Source: Gillisella vitis
GTDB lineage: Bacteria; Pseudomonadota; Alphaproteobacteria; Rhizobiales; Rhizobiaceae
Direction of reading: 5' to 3'
NCBI RefSeq assembly: GCF_021559775.1
Contig: NZ_CP056047.1
Location: 3,307,501 to 3,371,500 of the forward strand
DNA length: 64,000 nt
Positions 1-9,914 of this stretch are shown piece after piece; position 1 is the first letter of the stretch; each line of letters begins with the position of its first letter. A program made the position numbers and the translations under genes. Under the pieces are notes generated by a model, which saw only the letters and a list, made by a program, of their open reading frames with translations, was not told the DNA's origin and ran no database searches.

Positions 1-1192
1 GACGAGCGATTTCCTGGACGATCGAGATCTTCTCGGCAATCGTGCGCATCGCACCAACCGCACGGTTGACCGCTTCGCCAGAGGTTTCTGCATCCTTGGA
101 GGACTGGCGGGCGATCTTTTCAGTCTGGGCCGCATTGTCAGCATTCTGCTTGATATTGGCCGCCATCTCTTCCATCGAGGCAGAAGCTTCTTCGGCAGAT
201 GACGCCTGTTCCGTTGCGCCCTGGCTGACCTGCTCGGAGGCAGACGATAGCTGCTGGCTACCCGAAGACACATTGTCGGACGCCGACAAGGCATCAGCGA
301 CCACGCCGCGAAGGCGCTCAACCATCAACTGAAGAGACTGGCCAAGAGTGTCCTTGTCGGACAGGGATTTCGGCGCCACCGTCAAATTGCCATCGGCAAT
401 CTGATTGGCAATAGCTGCCGTTTCCCTGAGATTGCCGGTCATCACCTTGACGCTTTCAACGACATCGCGGATTTCATCATTGGTTCTGATGTCGATATCC
501 TGATCCAGATCGCCAATGGCAACGGCATCTGCAACGGACTTGATCTTTTTCAGGCCCGAGCTGATGCTCAAGGCGATCCAGATGGCCGCGATAAACGCCA
601 CAAGCATTGCCACTGAGGCGATGGATATCATCAAGGTCTTCGTCTGGTCATAAAGAATGTCTGTGTCGCTATCGGCCTTAGCCATGGCCTTTTTCTGGAT
701 ATCGATAAGCTTTGCGACAGCTTCTCCCATTTTTGCTGCACTCTCACGGATTGATCCGTTAGACAATGCGATCGCAGCATCTAAATCGCCCGCAGCTTGC
801 ACAGAGGGAAGACGGTTCGAAGCTTCCTTGAAAACAGCGCCGGTCGCAATCAAAGCCTCCCAGTATGGTTTGCCTTCAACACTGGCAATAGTCTTTCCAG
901 ATTCAGCAAGCTGAAGCATATCCTCAATATTTTGCGCTGCCGCCTGATAATACTTTGTCGCCTCATCCACGCTTTTAGACAGCAGGGCATTTTTCTGGGC
1001 GCGGATTGTTTCCGACATTTCATTTGAAGCGGTAAGCGCATATTCTAGGCGCTTGGCCGGACCCGCGATAATATCCGTACTGGCCTGATTGATTGTCGAA
1101 AGACTCGTTATGCCATAGAATGCCATCACTCCTAGCATAATGATCATTAAGCCGAACGTTACGGCCAGTTTCAGTTTGATCGTGAATCGCAT
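1..1192 (-). CDS. Methyl-accepting chemotaxis protein (receptor 1), 3' end outside window
   Basis: Third receptor gene of the leftward chemosensory operon; the frame is open to base 1, so the end of the signalling domain lies outside the window. The protein starts [16 protein letters not shown], with a first membrane helix at about residues 10-30, a periplasmic four-helix-type sensor region, a second membrane helix near 185-208, then HAMP-like segments and the start of the MCP signalling domain. The ATG at 1192 follows a GGGGAC site. The sensor half closely resembles receptor 2 (next gene upstream), whereas the signalling half is nucleotide-identical to receptor 3 over bases 1-280. The ligand is unknown. 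By family it should bind CheW/CheA and control CheA autophosphorylation. Confidence 0.9.
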   Translation of the reverse strand, partial: MRFTIKLKLAVTFGLMIIMLGVMAFYGITSLSTINQASTDIIAGPAKRLEYALTASNEMSETIRAQKNALLSKSVDEATKYYQAAAQNIEDMLQLAESGKTIASVEGKPYWEALIATGAVFKEASNRLPSVQAAGDLDAAIALSNGSIRESAAKMGEAVAKLIDIQKKAMAKADSDTDILYDQTKTLMISIASVAMLVAFIAAIWIALSISSGLKKIKSVADAVAIGDLDQDIDIRTNDEIRDVVESVKVMTGNLRETAAIANQIADGNLTVAPKSLSDKDTLGQSLQLMVERLRGVVADALSASDNVSSGSQQLSSASEQVSQGATEQASSAEEASASMEEMAANIKQNADNAAQTEKIARQSSKDAETSGEAVNRAVGAMRTIAEKISIVQEIAR

Positions 1193-1277
1193 GGTAGTCC
1201 CCCAGATATTTCCGCGTATTTAAGCGTGGTAGGACAGCCAATTTCTCGCCTGTCCCGGTCTTTGTTGTAGGCCGATT

Positions 1278-3206
1278 TCACGCGTGCTGGCGGAAATCGT
1301 GATCTTCGTCATCCGGTCCGCCCATGGAGAGGTCGAGGGCAAAACCCTTGGCTCTCGCCTGCTGAGCGGAAACGGTCTGTGCTGCCGAAGGCCTGCGCAC
1401 AACAGCCGCCGCTGTCGTGATTTTGGCCGGTCTTGCAGGCTGCGACGTATAGTTTTGGGCCGCCTTCTTCTGCGCCTTCAGTCCATCAACCTTGAAGAAG
1501 GCGATGGAAGCCTGGAGCTCCTCGGCCTGGGCGGCCAGTTCTTCAGAGGTTGCAGACATTTCTTCCGAAGCCCCCGCATTCTGCTGCGTCACCTTGTCGA
1601 GCTGCTGGATCGCTTCGTTGATCTGGCTGGCGCCGATATCCTGCTCACGGCAAGCAGCCGAAATCTCGGAAATCAGGTCCGCCGTCTTTCTGATGTCAGG
1701 AACCAACCGGCCGAGCATTTCACCGGCTTCCGTTGCCACCTGTACCGTCTGGCCCGACAGTGTGCTGATTTCAGCTGCTGCTGCCTGGCTGCGTTCGGCA
1801 AGCTTGCGCACTTCAGAGGCAACGACTGCAAAGCCCTTGCCATGCTCACCGGCACGGGCGGCTTCAACCGCGGCATTCAAGGCCAGAAGATCGGTCTGAC
1901 GGGCGATTTCCTGGACGATCGAGATCTTCTCGGCAATCGTGCGCATCGCACCGACAGCCCGGTTCACAGCTTCGCCGGATGCTTCCGCATCCTTGGAGGA
2001 CTGGCGGGCAATCTTTTCAGTCTGGGCCGCATTGTCAGCATTCTGCTTGATATTGGCCGCCATCTCTTCCATCGAGGCGGAAGCTTCTTCAGCAGACGAC
2101 GCCTGTTCCGTTGCGCCCTGCGACAGCTGTTCGGAGCTTGAGGACAGTTCCTGGCTGCCGGAAGAGACGTTGTCAGACGCCGACAAGGCATCGGCAACAA
2201 CACCCCGAAGACGCTCCACCATGCTCTGCAAGGCAAGGCCCAGCGTGTCGACATTGGAGCGCGGCGTCGTCGTCACCGTCAAATCACCATTGGCAATCTT
2301 ATCGGCAGTAGCTGCCGTTTCACGCAGATTGACGGTCATGGATCGCATAGCGATGCCCAATGAATCCTTGCTCGAGAGGGGCGTGATATCCTGAGACAAA
2401 TCACCTTCGGAGATGCGGTTTGCCAAAGCGGCAGTTGCTCGCAGATTTTCCGTCATCCCGTTAATCGTCGTGACAAGATCCTTGATCTCGTCATTGGTTT
2501 TCACTTCAACGGTCTGGTCCAGATCGCCGATGGAAACGGCATTGGCAACAGTTTCGATCTTGCGAAGCCCGGCGCTGATGCCAAAAGCAATCCACAAGGC
2601 AGCCGCAATTGCGAGAAGCGTAGCAATCCCCGCGACAACGAGAACCATGGTCCTCGTCTCGGCATAGAGAGTATCTGTATCCTCATCCGCTTTGGCCATG
2701 CCCTGCTTCTGAATTTCGACCAGTTTTGTAATGGCTTCAGCCATATTGGTCGCCAAAGCTCGCAGGTCGCCATTCGAAAGCGCTATGGCATCATTCACTT
2801 TGCCGGCCGCCTGGATATCTGGAAGACGAGCCGCAGATTCTCTGAAATCCAGAGCATTCTTGATCACGGACTCCCAGTAGGGTTTGCCCTGCTGACTTGC
2901 AATCGCAAGACCTGCCTGTCCCAAGCCGATCATATCTTTGATGTTGGTGTCGGATGCCAGATAATATGCCTTGGCTTCCGCATCATCCTTGGAAAGCAGG
3001 GCATTTTTCTGGGCGCGAATGGCTTCTGACATTTTGCTGGAAGCCGACAATGCGTATTCGAGCCGTTTAGCCGGTCCGGCGATAATATCAGACGCAGCCT
3101 GGTTGATCGTCCCGATGCTGGAGATGCCATACAATGCGACCGCAATCAGCATGGCGATCATAAGCCCGAAAGCCAACGCAAGTTTGAGTTTTATTGTGAA
3201 GCGCAT
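1278..3206 (-). CDS. Methyl-accepting chemotaxis protein (receptor 2)
   Basis: 642-residue transmembrane receptor. Visible parts are a membrane helix at about 8-30, a periplasmic helical sensor of about 150 residues, a second membrane helix near 185-208, two consecutive HAMP-like segments, and the MCP signalling domain with the hairpin tip motif [20 protein letters not shown]. An alanine/proline-rich linker leads to a C-terminal tail, [14 protein letters not shown], shared with receptor 3. The start is ATG 3206, which has AGGGA eight bases upstream; an in-frame ATG nine bases earlier has no room for a ribosome-binding site. It lies 153 bp after receptor 3 and 85 bp before receptor 1, so all three are probably co-transcribed with cheW and cheA. 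Confidence 0.95.
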   Translation of the reverse strand: MRFTIKLKLALAFGLMIAMLIAVALYGISSIGTINQAASDIIAGPAKRLEYALSASSKMSEAIRAQKNALLSKDDAEAKAYYLASDTNIKDMIGLGQAGLAIASQQGKPYWESVIKNALDFRESAARLPDIQAAGKVNDAIALSNGDLRALATNMAEAITKLVEIQKQGMAKADEDTDTLYAETRTMVLVVAGIATLLAIAAALWIAFGISAGLRKIETVANAVSIGDLDQTVEVKTNDEIKDLVTTINGMTENLRATAALANRISEGDLSQDITPLSSKDSLGIAMRSMTVNLRETAATADKIANGDLTVTTTPRSNVDTLGLALQSMVERLRGVVADALSASDNVSSGSQELSSSSEQLSQGATEQASSAEEASASMEEMAANIKQNADNAAQTEKIARQSSKDAEASGEAVNRAVGAMRTIAEKISIVQEIARQTDLLALNAAVEAARAGEHGKGFAVVASEVRKLAERSQAAAAEISTLSGQTVQVATEAGEMLGRLVPDIRKTADLISEISAACREQDIGASQINEAIQQLDKVTQQNAGASEEMSATSEELAAQAEELQASIAFFKVDGLKAQKKAAQNYTSQPARPAKITTAAAVVRRPSAAQTVSAQQARAKGFALDLSMGGPDDEDHDFRQHA

Positions 3207-3359
3207 GTGCGTCATCCCTAAATTAATTTGAGAAGCAAGCCCGGGCCGAACAACATCATTCGTTCAAAGCGGGTAAGGTCCGGCTCGGCGCACATACATG
3301 CCTGTCGGGTGCCATCGGGCCGCTAATCGGCCCGATGCGAAATCGAATAGGAGCCTAGG

Positions 3360-5054
3360 TCATGCCGACTGACGAAAATCCAGATCCTCCTCATCCGGAC
3401 CGCCCATGGAGAGATCGAGGGCAAAGCCCTTGGCTCTCGCCTGCTGGGCAGCAACCGTCTGAGACGACATCGGTGTGCGGGGTTTTGCCGGTGCAGCCGT
3501 CCGGGCTGGCGCTGCGCGAGCAGCAACAGTCCGGGTCTGTGGTGCAGGCTTCTTCTGATGCGCACCATCGACCTTGAAGAAGGCGATGGAGGTTTGCAGT
3601 TCCTCGGCCTGAGCAGCCAGTTCTTCAGAGGTTGCCGACATTTCTTCCGAGGCACCCGCATTCTGCTGCGTCACCTTGTCGAGCTGCTGGATCGCTTCGT
3701 TGATCTGGCTGGCCCCGATATCCTGCTCACGGCAAGCCGCCGAAATCTCGGAAATCAGTTCCGCCGTCTTTCTGATGTCAGGAACAAGCCGCGTCAGCAT
3801 TTCACCGGCTTCCGTTGCCACCTGTACCGTCTGGCCCGATAGCGTGCTGATTTCAGCCGCTGCTGCCTGGCTGCGTTCGGCAAGCTTGCGCACTTCAGAG
3901 GCAACTACTGCAAAGCCCTTGCCATGCTCACCCGCACGGGCGGCTTCAACCGCCGCATTCAAGGCCAGAAGATCGGTCTGACGAGCGATTTCCTGGACGA
4001 TCGAGATCTTCTCGGCAATCGTGCGCATCGCACCAACCGCACGGTTGACCGCTTCGCCAGAGGTTTCTGCATCCTTGGAGGACTGGCGGGCGATCTTTTC
4101 AGTCTGGGCCGCATTGTCAGCATTCTGCTTGATATTGGCCGCCATCTCTTCCATCGAGGCAGAAGCTTCTTCGGCAGATGACGCCTGTTCCGTTGCGCCC
4201 TGGCTGACCTGCTCGGAGGCAGACGATAGCTGCTGGCTACCCGAAGACACATTGTCGGATGCTGACAGCGCATCGCCAACCACGCCGCGAAGACGCTCGA
4301 TCATCGTGTTGACATATTGCAGCATGTCACCGATTTCATCGCGCGAGCGGATTTGGGCAAACTCCGTCAGGTCGCCATCGGCAACCTTGCGCACAGCCAC
4401 AACCGCACGATTGATACCGCCGGTGACGCTGATGACAATCCAGACCGCTGCCATAACGGCAATAACGGAGGCGGCAATCGACAGGGACAAAAGCATCAAC
4501 CGGGTGCTGGCATATTCGGCATCGCCGGCAGCGTCAGCATCGCGCAGGCGGGACTGTTCCAGGCTGACGACTTGCGACAGGAGATCGTCGATTTCATTGA
4601 CAGCCTTGCGGTTTTCACCCGTCGAGACTTTCAGTGCGCCCGCAGTATCGCCAGCGATTGTCAAAGCCTTGATCTGGTCGTCGGTCTTTCGGAAGTCGGC
4701 TTCCACGACGGCAAGCTTGTTCCAGAATACCTTGCCTTCTTCCGTCGCCTTGGCCATGACGGCTGCAAAAGCCTGGTCGAATTCGGCACGCGACGCATTG
4801 GCCTTGACGATACTGGATTTTATTTCGTCCTCGGATTGCGCCAGCTGAACATTCTTTTGCTGACGCAATTGCTGAAGTTGCTCCATCTGGAGCTGTTGAG
4901 CCAAGCGCAACCGTTCCACAGGACCTTCAAGCGTATTGCCCATGGCATCGTTCATCGAGCCCAGACTTTGAATTCCGAGAACCGAACTGGCAATCAGCAA
5001 CGTGACGACGATGCCGAAAGCCAACCCCAGCTTCATTTTTATTGTAAACCGCAT
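3360..5054 (-). CDS. Methyl-accepting chemotaxis protein (receptor 3)
   Basis: 564-residue receptor directly downstream of cheW. It has two membrane helices (about 8-30 and 185-208), a periplasmic helical region of different sequence from receptors 1 and 2, one HAMP domain ([15 protein letters not shown]) and a standard MCP signalling domain, ending in the tail [17 protein letters not shown] 5054 is chosen because GAGG lies six bases upstream; that site overlaps the cheW stop codon (5063-5065), which suggests translational coupling. A TTG twelve bases earlier is the alternative start. Its signalling region shares long stretches of identity with receptors 1 and 2, consistent with gene conversion. 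Confidence 0.95.
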   Translation of the reverse strand: MRFTIKMKLGLAFGIVVTLLIASSVLGIQSLGSMNDAMGNTLEGPVERLRLAQQLQMEQLQQLRQQKNVQLAQSEDEIKSSIVKANASRAEFDQAFAAVMAKATEEGKVFWNKLAVVEADFRKTDDQIKALTIAGDTAGALKVSTGENRKAVNEIDDLLSQVVSLEQSRLRDADAAGDAEYASTRLMLLSLSIAASVIAVMAAVWIVISVTGGINRAVVAVRKVADGDLTEFAQIRSRDEIGDMLQYVNTMIERLRGVVGDALSASDNVSSGSQQLSSASEQVSQGATEQASSAEEASASMEEMAANIKQNADNAAQTEKIARQSSKDAETSGEAVNRAVGAMRTIAEKISIVQEIARQTDLLALNAAVEAARAGEHGKGFAVVASEVRKLAERSQAAAAEISTLSGQTVQVATEAGEMLTRLVPDIRKTAELISEISAACREQDIGASQINEAIQQLDKVTQQNAGASEEMSATSEELAAQAEELQTSIAFFKVDGAHQKKPAPQTRTVAARAAPARTAAPAKPRTPMSSQTVAAQQARAKGFALDLSMGGPDEEDLDFRQSA

Positions 5055-5062
5055 AACAGACC

Positions 5063-5590
5063 TCAATTTGTTGCCAGACCAGTCGCTGAAGCGGCGATCC
5101 GGTCACTGGTGCTGGAGAAAATTGCCTGGAGATTGGGGAGAATGATGAACTCTCCATCCCGTTTGACCAGGCATTCAATGAAGTCGGGACGCCAACGCAT
5201 GCCGACGCTGGGGGGCGGTTCGCTGGCGGAGTGCGCCAATGTCGTGACTTCGAACACCCGGTCCGTGCGAATGCCGGTCAGGGTGGTTTCGCCATCGAGA
5301 TCAAGCTCGATGACGATGATACGGCTGTCGATGGTCGGCTCCGTCGCTTCCATGCCGAAGGCCAGCCGGATATCGGCCAGCGGAATGACCTTGCCGCGGA
5401 AGTTGATGACGCTGGAGACGAAAGGCTTTGCGCCGGGCACTTTGGTTTCCGGCAGGAGATCGATAATCTCCTGCACGGTGATGGCCTCAATCGCAAACGT
5501 CTCACCGTTCAGATTGAACGTCAGCACGGCGACTTCGTCGCGGTCCGCCCAGAAATGCTGGAAATCATGTTTGCCGGGTACGATGCTCAT
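5063..5590 (-). CDS. cheW: Chemotaxis coupling protein CheW
   Basis: 175-residue adaptor linking receptors to CheA in the cytoplasm. The CheW fold is recognisable from [20 protein letters not shown] near the start and from [17 protein letters not shown], the usual receptor/kinase-binding core. Its ATG overlaps the cheA stop as ATGA (5587-5590), and its stop overlaps the ribosome-binding site of receptor 3. It has about 15 extra residues before the fold, which is within normal range. Confidence 0.95.
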   Translation of the reverse strand: MSIVPGKHDFQHFWADRDEVAVLTFNLNGETFAIEAITVQEIIDLLPETKVPGAKPFVSSVINFRGKVIPLADIRLAFGMEATEPTIDSRIIVIELDLDGETTLTGIRTDRVFEVTTLAHSASEPPPSVGMRWRPDFIECLVKRDGEFIILPNLQAIFSSTSDRIAASATGLATN

Positions 5591-7644
5591 CCTGCTACAC
5601 GCAATTGCGCCTCCTGCTGTTGGCCTGCGTTGACCAGATGCGTCACATCCAGGATCAGCGCGACACTGCCGTCACCCAGAATGGTCGCACCCGAGAAAGT
5701 CACGACGTCGTGGTGAAGCTTGGACATGGATTTGATGACGGTCTGGTGATCGCCAATGATCTGGTCGACCACCAGGCCGACGCGCTCATCGCCGGTCGAA
5801 ATCACCACGACCTTCTGGAACGGATCAGGCTGCGTTCCCGTGCGGAACAGATCCCTGAGCCGTAGGAAAGGAACCAGACTGTCGCGCAGCGAAATGAAAC
5901 TGCGGCCCCTGGAGCGCAGATCGTCCTCGATCGACAGTTCCAGGCATTCCTCAACCGCCGACAGCGGAATGACGTAGCACCCGGTACCGACGCGCACCAA
6001 AAGACCGTCAATGATCGCCAGCGTCAGCGGAATGCGCAGGGAGACTTCCGAGCCCTTGCCGTTTTCACTGCGGATGTCGATCACCCCGCGCAGGGCCTCG
6101 ACGGTTTTCTTCACCACATCCATGCCGACGCCACGTCCGGAAAGATTGGTGATCGTCTGGGCGGTGGAAAAGCCCGGCTGGAAGATCAGCTGCAACAATT
6201 CCTGGTCCATCAGCTGCTGGCCCGGCTGGATCAGCCCCGAGGATTCCGCCTTGGCCCGGACCCGGTCACGGTTGATGCCACGGCCATCGTCCTTGATGGT
6301 GATGATCACTTCGCCGCCGGATTGATGGGCCGACAGCACCACCTTGCCCGCCTTGTTCTTACCAGCCGCCAATCGTTCTTCCGGCGGCTCGAGCCCGTGG
6401 TCGATGGAATTGCGCACCAGATGCACCAGTGGATCGGCCAGCCGCTCGATAACGGTCTTGTCCACTTCCGTGGTTTCGCCTTCCGTCTCCAGTTCGATGA
6501 CCTTGCCGGTCTCGCGAGCAAGATCGTGGACAAGGCGACGGAAGCGGGTGAACAGGCTGCCAACCGGCACCATGCGCAGCACCATCATCGTATCGCGCAA
6601 CTCCCCGGAGAGCCGCTCAACGTCTTCCGAAACGGATCGCAGCATGATGTCGGCGCTGGTATTGGCCAGCTGCGACAGGCGGGACTGAGCAATCACCAGC
6701 TCACCGACCCTGTCCATCAATTCGTCAAGCCGCTCAGCCGGAACGCGGACATTTTCGGCGGCACGGCCATGCTTGGCGTCATTGGAACCAGTCTGAGCAG
6801 CGGCAGGTGGAGCGGCCTGAGCCTGGCTTGGCGGCTGCTTGTTGTCAGATGCCACCGGCACGGCAACGGCCTGTTCGACTGGATCATCGGCGGCAATGGT
6901 CTCGGAAGAGACAGCGGTCGCATCCTCAGTCAGTTCGAGATCCATGTCATCCATGACGAAGATGAAGACATCCTCGATATCCGACTTCGGCTTTTCGGTA
7001 ACAAGCTCCACGCTCCAGCCGATATAAAGATCGGCAGGTGAAATCTCTTCAAGACCCGGGATAGCGCTCAAATCCGCTTTAACGGTGCATTTTCCAAGGT
7101 CGCGAAGCTCATTCAGAAGGCCGAGTGGATTGGTGCCATTGACCATGGAATTGGCTGGCAGGCGGAATTTCATCCGCCATGTCGTCGTTGCCGACCGGGC
7201 TGCCGGCTGCGGCTTGGCGGCTCCGCCATTGCCGGGCTTTGCAGCCGGCACCGCATGCGCATTGCCACCATGGTCGCCGACCGCGTCCTGCAACTTGGCC
7301 AGCAGCCGCTCTCCAGCGGCTTCATGATCGCCATTGGGTGTGGCAACCAAAGCCTTCATATGGTCCTGGGCGTCGAGAACGGCTGCAACAAGCTCGGCGG
7401 TTGCCGGTACTTCACCCTTGCGGACGCGGTCGAAAGCGGTTTCGCAATGGTGGGTGAAAGCGGCCAGAGCCTCGAAGCCAAACATGGCTCCGGATCCCTT
7501 CAGGGTATGAAGACCGCGGAACACCGAATCGATCTGATCTTGATTGGACAGGTCATGCAAGAGGTCGAGCAGGCCATTTTCGATCTGCTCGAACAGCTCT
7601 GCTGCTTCTGTCCTGAAAACCTGAATGGGATCCAGATTGGTCAT
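5587..7644 (-). CDS. cheA: Chemotaxis histidine kinase CheA
   Basis: 685-residue hybrid-free CheA. The order is an Hpt (P1) domain with phospho-acceptor His46 in GLHTLKGSGAMFGFEA; a second globular region (about 155-245) where P2 would be; a proline/alanine linker; the P3 dimerisation helices (RLDELMDRVGELVIAQSRL); a P4 kinase domain with N box (HLVRNSIDHGLE) and G boxes (DDGRGI, GRGVGMDVV); and a P5 CheW-like domain. It phosphorylates CheY and, by inference, the HD-GYP response regulator of the same operon. It overlaps cheY upstream (ATGA at 7641-7644) and cheW downstream by four bases, so expression should be tightly coupled. Confidence 0.97.
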   Translation of the reverse strand: MTNLDPIQVFRTEAAELFEQIENGLLDLLHDLSNQDQIDSVFRGLHTLKGSGAMFGFEALAAFTHHCETAFDRVRKGEVPATAELVAAVLDAQDHMKALVATPNGDHEAAGERLLAKLQDAVGDHGGNAHAVPAAKPGNGGAAKPQPAARSATTTWRMKFRLPANSMVNGTNPLGLLNELRDLGKCTVKADLSAIPGLEEISPADLYIGWSVELVTEKPKSDIEDVFIFVMDDMDLELTEDATAVSSETIAADDPVEQAVAVPVASDNKQPPSQAQAAPPAAAQTGSNDAKHGRAAENVRVPAERLDELMDRVGELVIAQSRLSQLANTSADIMLRSVSEDVERLSGELRDTMMVLRMVPVGSLFTRFRRLVHDLARETGKVIELETEGETTEVDKTVIERLADPLVHLVRNSIDHGLEPPEERLAAGKNKAGKVVLSAHQSGGEVIITIKDDGRGINRDRVRAKAESSGLIQPGQQLMDQELLQLIFQPGFSTAQTITNLSGRGVGMDVVKKTVEALRGVIDIRSENGKGSEVSLRIPLTLAIIDGLLVRVGTGCYVIPLSAVEECLELSIEDDLRSRGRSFISLRDSLVPFLRLRDLFRTGTQPDPFQKVVVISTGDERVGLVVDQIIGDHQTVIKSMSKLHHDVVTFSGATILGDGSVALILDVTHLVNAGQQQEAQLRVAG

Positions 7645-8009
7645 TTGCCGAGAACCTTTCTAGCAATTTTCACCAGCTGTTCGGCATCGAACGGCTTGGT
7701 GATCCAGCCGGTCGCACCAGCGGCCTTGGCCCTGTTTTTCATGTCGGCGTCGGATTCGGTTGTCAGGAAGATGATCGGAATACCCGTATGGGCCGGAGAC
7801 CGGCGCAGAGCCTCGATCATCGCCAAACCGTTCATGTTGGGCATGTTGAGGTCGGTAACGATCAGATCGAACTGCGATGACTTGGCCTTGTTCAGACCAT
7901 CCAATCCATCGACGGCTTCGGTCACCTTGTAGCCGGCATTGGTCAAGGCGATCTTCGTTGTCATGCGGATGCTGGCGGAATCGTCAACGGTGAGAATATG
8001 GGCACTCAT
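7641..8009 (-). CDS. cheY: Single-domain response regulator CheY
   Basis: 122-residue receiver domain with no output domain. The acidic pair Asp9-Asp10 (VDDSASIR), phospho-acceptor Asp53 (VTDLNMPNMNG), Thr83/84 and Lys105 (WITKPFD) are all present. ATG 8009 is chosen because AAAGG sits seven bases upstream; an ATG 15 bases earlier would overlap the STAS gene. It could act on the flagellar switch or as a phosphate sink; the window does not decide. It overlaps cheA by four bases. Confidence 0.95.
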   Translation of the reverse strand: MSAHILTVDDSASIRMTTKIALTNAGYKVTEAVDGLDGLNKAKSSQFDLIVTDLNMPNMNGLAMIEALRRSPAHTGIPIIFLTTESDADMKNRAKAAGATGWITKPFDAEQLVKIARKVLGK

Positions 8010-8013
8010 GGCA

Positions 8014-8340
8014 TTACCTTTCATGTAACCAGAAAAATCGAGCCGACGGATCCATGTCGGTCAAGAAGCCGCTACGCTCCAGCGTGGACAGAACACCACC
8101 AGCCGCAGCGCTTTGCAGCGTGAGGTCCTGGCCATTCGTTTGCGCAGACATGCGTGCCGCTTCAATCAATTGAATAAAACTCAGGTCAACCTCCGCGTCT
8201 GCGGGGATATCGATAACGACGGCCTGACCAGTCGAAAGGCCTGTCAGGAGCTGATCCCGGGTGGTCTGCACAGTGCGAATGGTCAGCGCCTGTGGCAAGG
8301 CAATGGTCTCATGCGGCAATGTTTGCGTTATCATCGTCAT
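8014..8340 (-). CDS. STAS-domain protein in chemosensory operon
   Basis: 108-residue protein with a STAS-like pattern: strand, then AVVIDIPADAEVDLSFIQLIEAARMSAQ, then a C-terminal helix ending in FWLHER. The usual phosphorylatable Ser/Thr after the DLS motif (as in SpoIIAA/RsbV) is not present; IEAAR stands there. It is therefore more likely a binding adaptor than a phospho-switch. ATG 8340 overlaps the stop of the upstream HD-GYP gene as ATGA and has AGGA upstream. Small STAS proteins occur in several non-classical alphaproteobacterial chemosensory operons; the partner is not known here. Confidence 0.8.
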   Translation of the reverse strand: MTMITQTLPHETIALPQALTIRTVQTTRDQLLTGLSTGQAVVIDIPADAEVDLSFIQLIEAARMSAQTNGQDLTLQSAAAGGVLSTLERSGFLTDMDPSARFFWLHER

Positions 8341-9497
8341 TCCCGTCCTGCTGGCTGGGGTGTTGATCGGTATTTCGTCTGCCTCTGGAGGCAAAGGGCG
8401 TTTTCAGGATGGGCGGCATCTAGCGACGGCGCCCCTTTCATATGGATCCTCATATCTGTCTCACGCGCTCCCATGACTGAGGCAATTTTTGACCATTGCC
8501 GCTCAAACGCTTCGACGCAGTCCGGATCGAAATGACGACCCTTTTCGCACCTGATGTGATCCAGCGCGTCTTGCAGCGACCAGGCTGGCTTGTAGGCACG
8601 GGGCGAACACAAAGCGTCGAACACATCCGCGAGCGCGACAATGCGCGCTTCCAGCGGAATGTCCCGTCCAGACAATCCCTTGGGATAGCCGGTTCCATCC
8701 CATTTCTCATGATGCCCGCCAGCAATCCGCTCGGCGACCCGCAACAGATCGGAGGTCCCGTTCTCCAGGATCTTCACGCCGATATCGACATGCCTGCGCA
8801 TCATGTCCCGTTCGCTGTCGGTCAACCGACCGGGCTTGGACAGGACACCATCGGGAATGCCGATCTTGCCGACATCGTGCAGCGGAGCCGCCAGATAGAT
8901 CTTGCGCTGCCGGTCCTCATCGAGCCCAAGATCCTGCGCCAGCAGCCTGGAGATCTGCGCCACACGCGAGACATGATCACCAGTTTCCCCGTCGCGATAT
9001 TCCATGGCTCGGGCCAGACGCCAGATCAGTTCCTCTTCGCTGGCAACAAGTGCCGCGGATTTCGCCGTCACGGCAGCAGCAAGGCCATCAGCCCGCAACG
9101 ACAGTTCCACCTGGGCACGCCGCAGGCTCAAAAGGTTCCGCGCACGGGCCTTCAACTCGACCGGATCGGCGGATTTCCGCAGAAAATCCGTCGCCCCAGC
9201 TTCCAGCGCATTCAAGCAGACTGCCGTTTCAGTTTCCGAAGTGATCATCAAAATTGGCACCAGCTCATAGGTCGGCATGGCACGCAAAGCGGTAATCACC
9301 TCGAGACCGGAGCGCTTCGGCATATTGTAATCCACCAGCACCAGGTCGAATTGCCGGGTCTCACAAACGCGAATGGCTTCCTCTGGATCGGCGAAAGTTT
9401 CCACCTCCAGACCTGTAATTTCAAGGAGTTCCAGACGCAGTGCCAGCAATGTGGATCGGCTGTCGTCTATCACAACGGCATGCAAGGGAAGCTCCAT
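8337..9497 (-). CDS. Response regulator with HD-GYP domain (RpfG-like)
   Basis: 386 residues from ATG 9497 (ATG 9545 and TTG 9557 are alternative starts; the ribosome-binding site is poor in each case). An N-terminal receiver carries Asp11-Asp12 and phospho-acceptor Asp56 (VLVDYNMPKRSG). A short coiled-coil linker leads to an HD-GYP domain with APLHDVGKIGIPDGVLSKPG and HHEKWDGTGYPKGL, which holds the metal-binding HD and the GYP motif. By family it is a cyclic-di-GMP phosphodiesterase. It is first in the chemosensory operon, so CheA phosphorylation of this regulator would link receptor input to c-di-GMP breakdown; that link is inference. Confidence 0.9.
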   Translation of the reverse strand: MELPLHAVVIDDSRSTLLALRLELLEITGLEVETFADPEEAIRVCETRQFDLVLVDYNMPKRSGLEVITALRAMPTYELVPILMITSETETAVCLNALEAGATDFLRKSADPVELKARARNLLSLRRAQVELSLRADGLAAAVTAKSAALVASEEELIWRLARAMEYRDGETGDHVSRVAQISRLLAQDLGLDEDRQRKIYLAAPLHDVGKIGIPDGVLSKPGRLTDSERDMMRRHVDIGVKILENGTSDLLRVAERIAGGHHEKWDGTGYPKGLSGRDIPLEARIVALADVFDALCSPRAYKPAWSLQDALDHIRCEKGRHFDPDCVEAFERQWSKIASVMGARETDMRIHMKGAPSLDAAHPENALCLQRQTKYRSTPQPAGRE

Positions 9498-9914
9498 TCC
9501 GCCATGACGGCTTGGGCAGGCACGGTGACATGCGCATGTTCCCATGCGATGCGACAAGCCATCTCAAGCACTGTTAATATCTGTGAATTTTTTGGGACCA
9601 TTCCGCATCATGCGGGGAGCGAATTCCGGAACATTGTGGCAGAGCCCTAAATATTTCCAGATTTCTGAATCGAATTCTCACGTTAGTAAGTTAAGATAGA
9701 GCTAACACTGTTAGGCCACAACTATATTTAATTGATAGCTCTAATAAGCCATAGGATTTTGGGGTTTATTAACGCGTTGTTTTCGTTGATTCATCCCATA
9801 TTTTTTTGACAAAAAACAACCAATGGGCGTAAAAAACTTCCTGACGTCGACGGATCACATGCCCCGAAAACAGACAGGATCAGACCCGCCAATTGTGGCA
9901 TACCATACTTTGCC
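9498..9914. other. AT-rich intergenic region upstream of the chemosensory operon
   Basis: About 415 bp between the HD-GYP gene and the convergently placed end of the flavoprotein gene. It is markedly AT-rich at 9650-9850 compared with its surroundings and contains no credible ORF. The promoter of the leftward chemosensory operon should lie here, but I cannot point to a convincing -35/-10 pair. Confidence 0.4.

Noticed and set aside
4317..5633. 438-codon plus-strand frame
   Set aside because: Antisense to receptor 3 and cheW; protein-like features belong to the minus-strand genes.
9561..9590. Possible fourth copy of the palindromic repeat
   Set aside because: ATCTCAAGC and TTAATATCTG occur, but the second arm is not complementary and the flank is absent.
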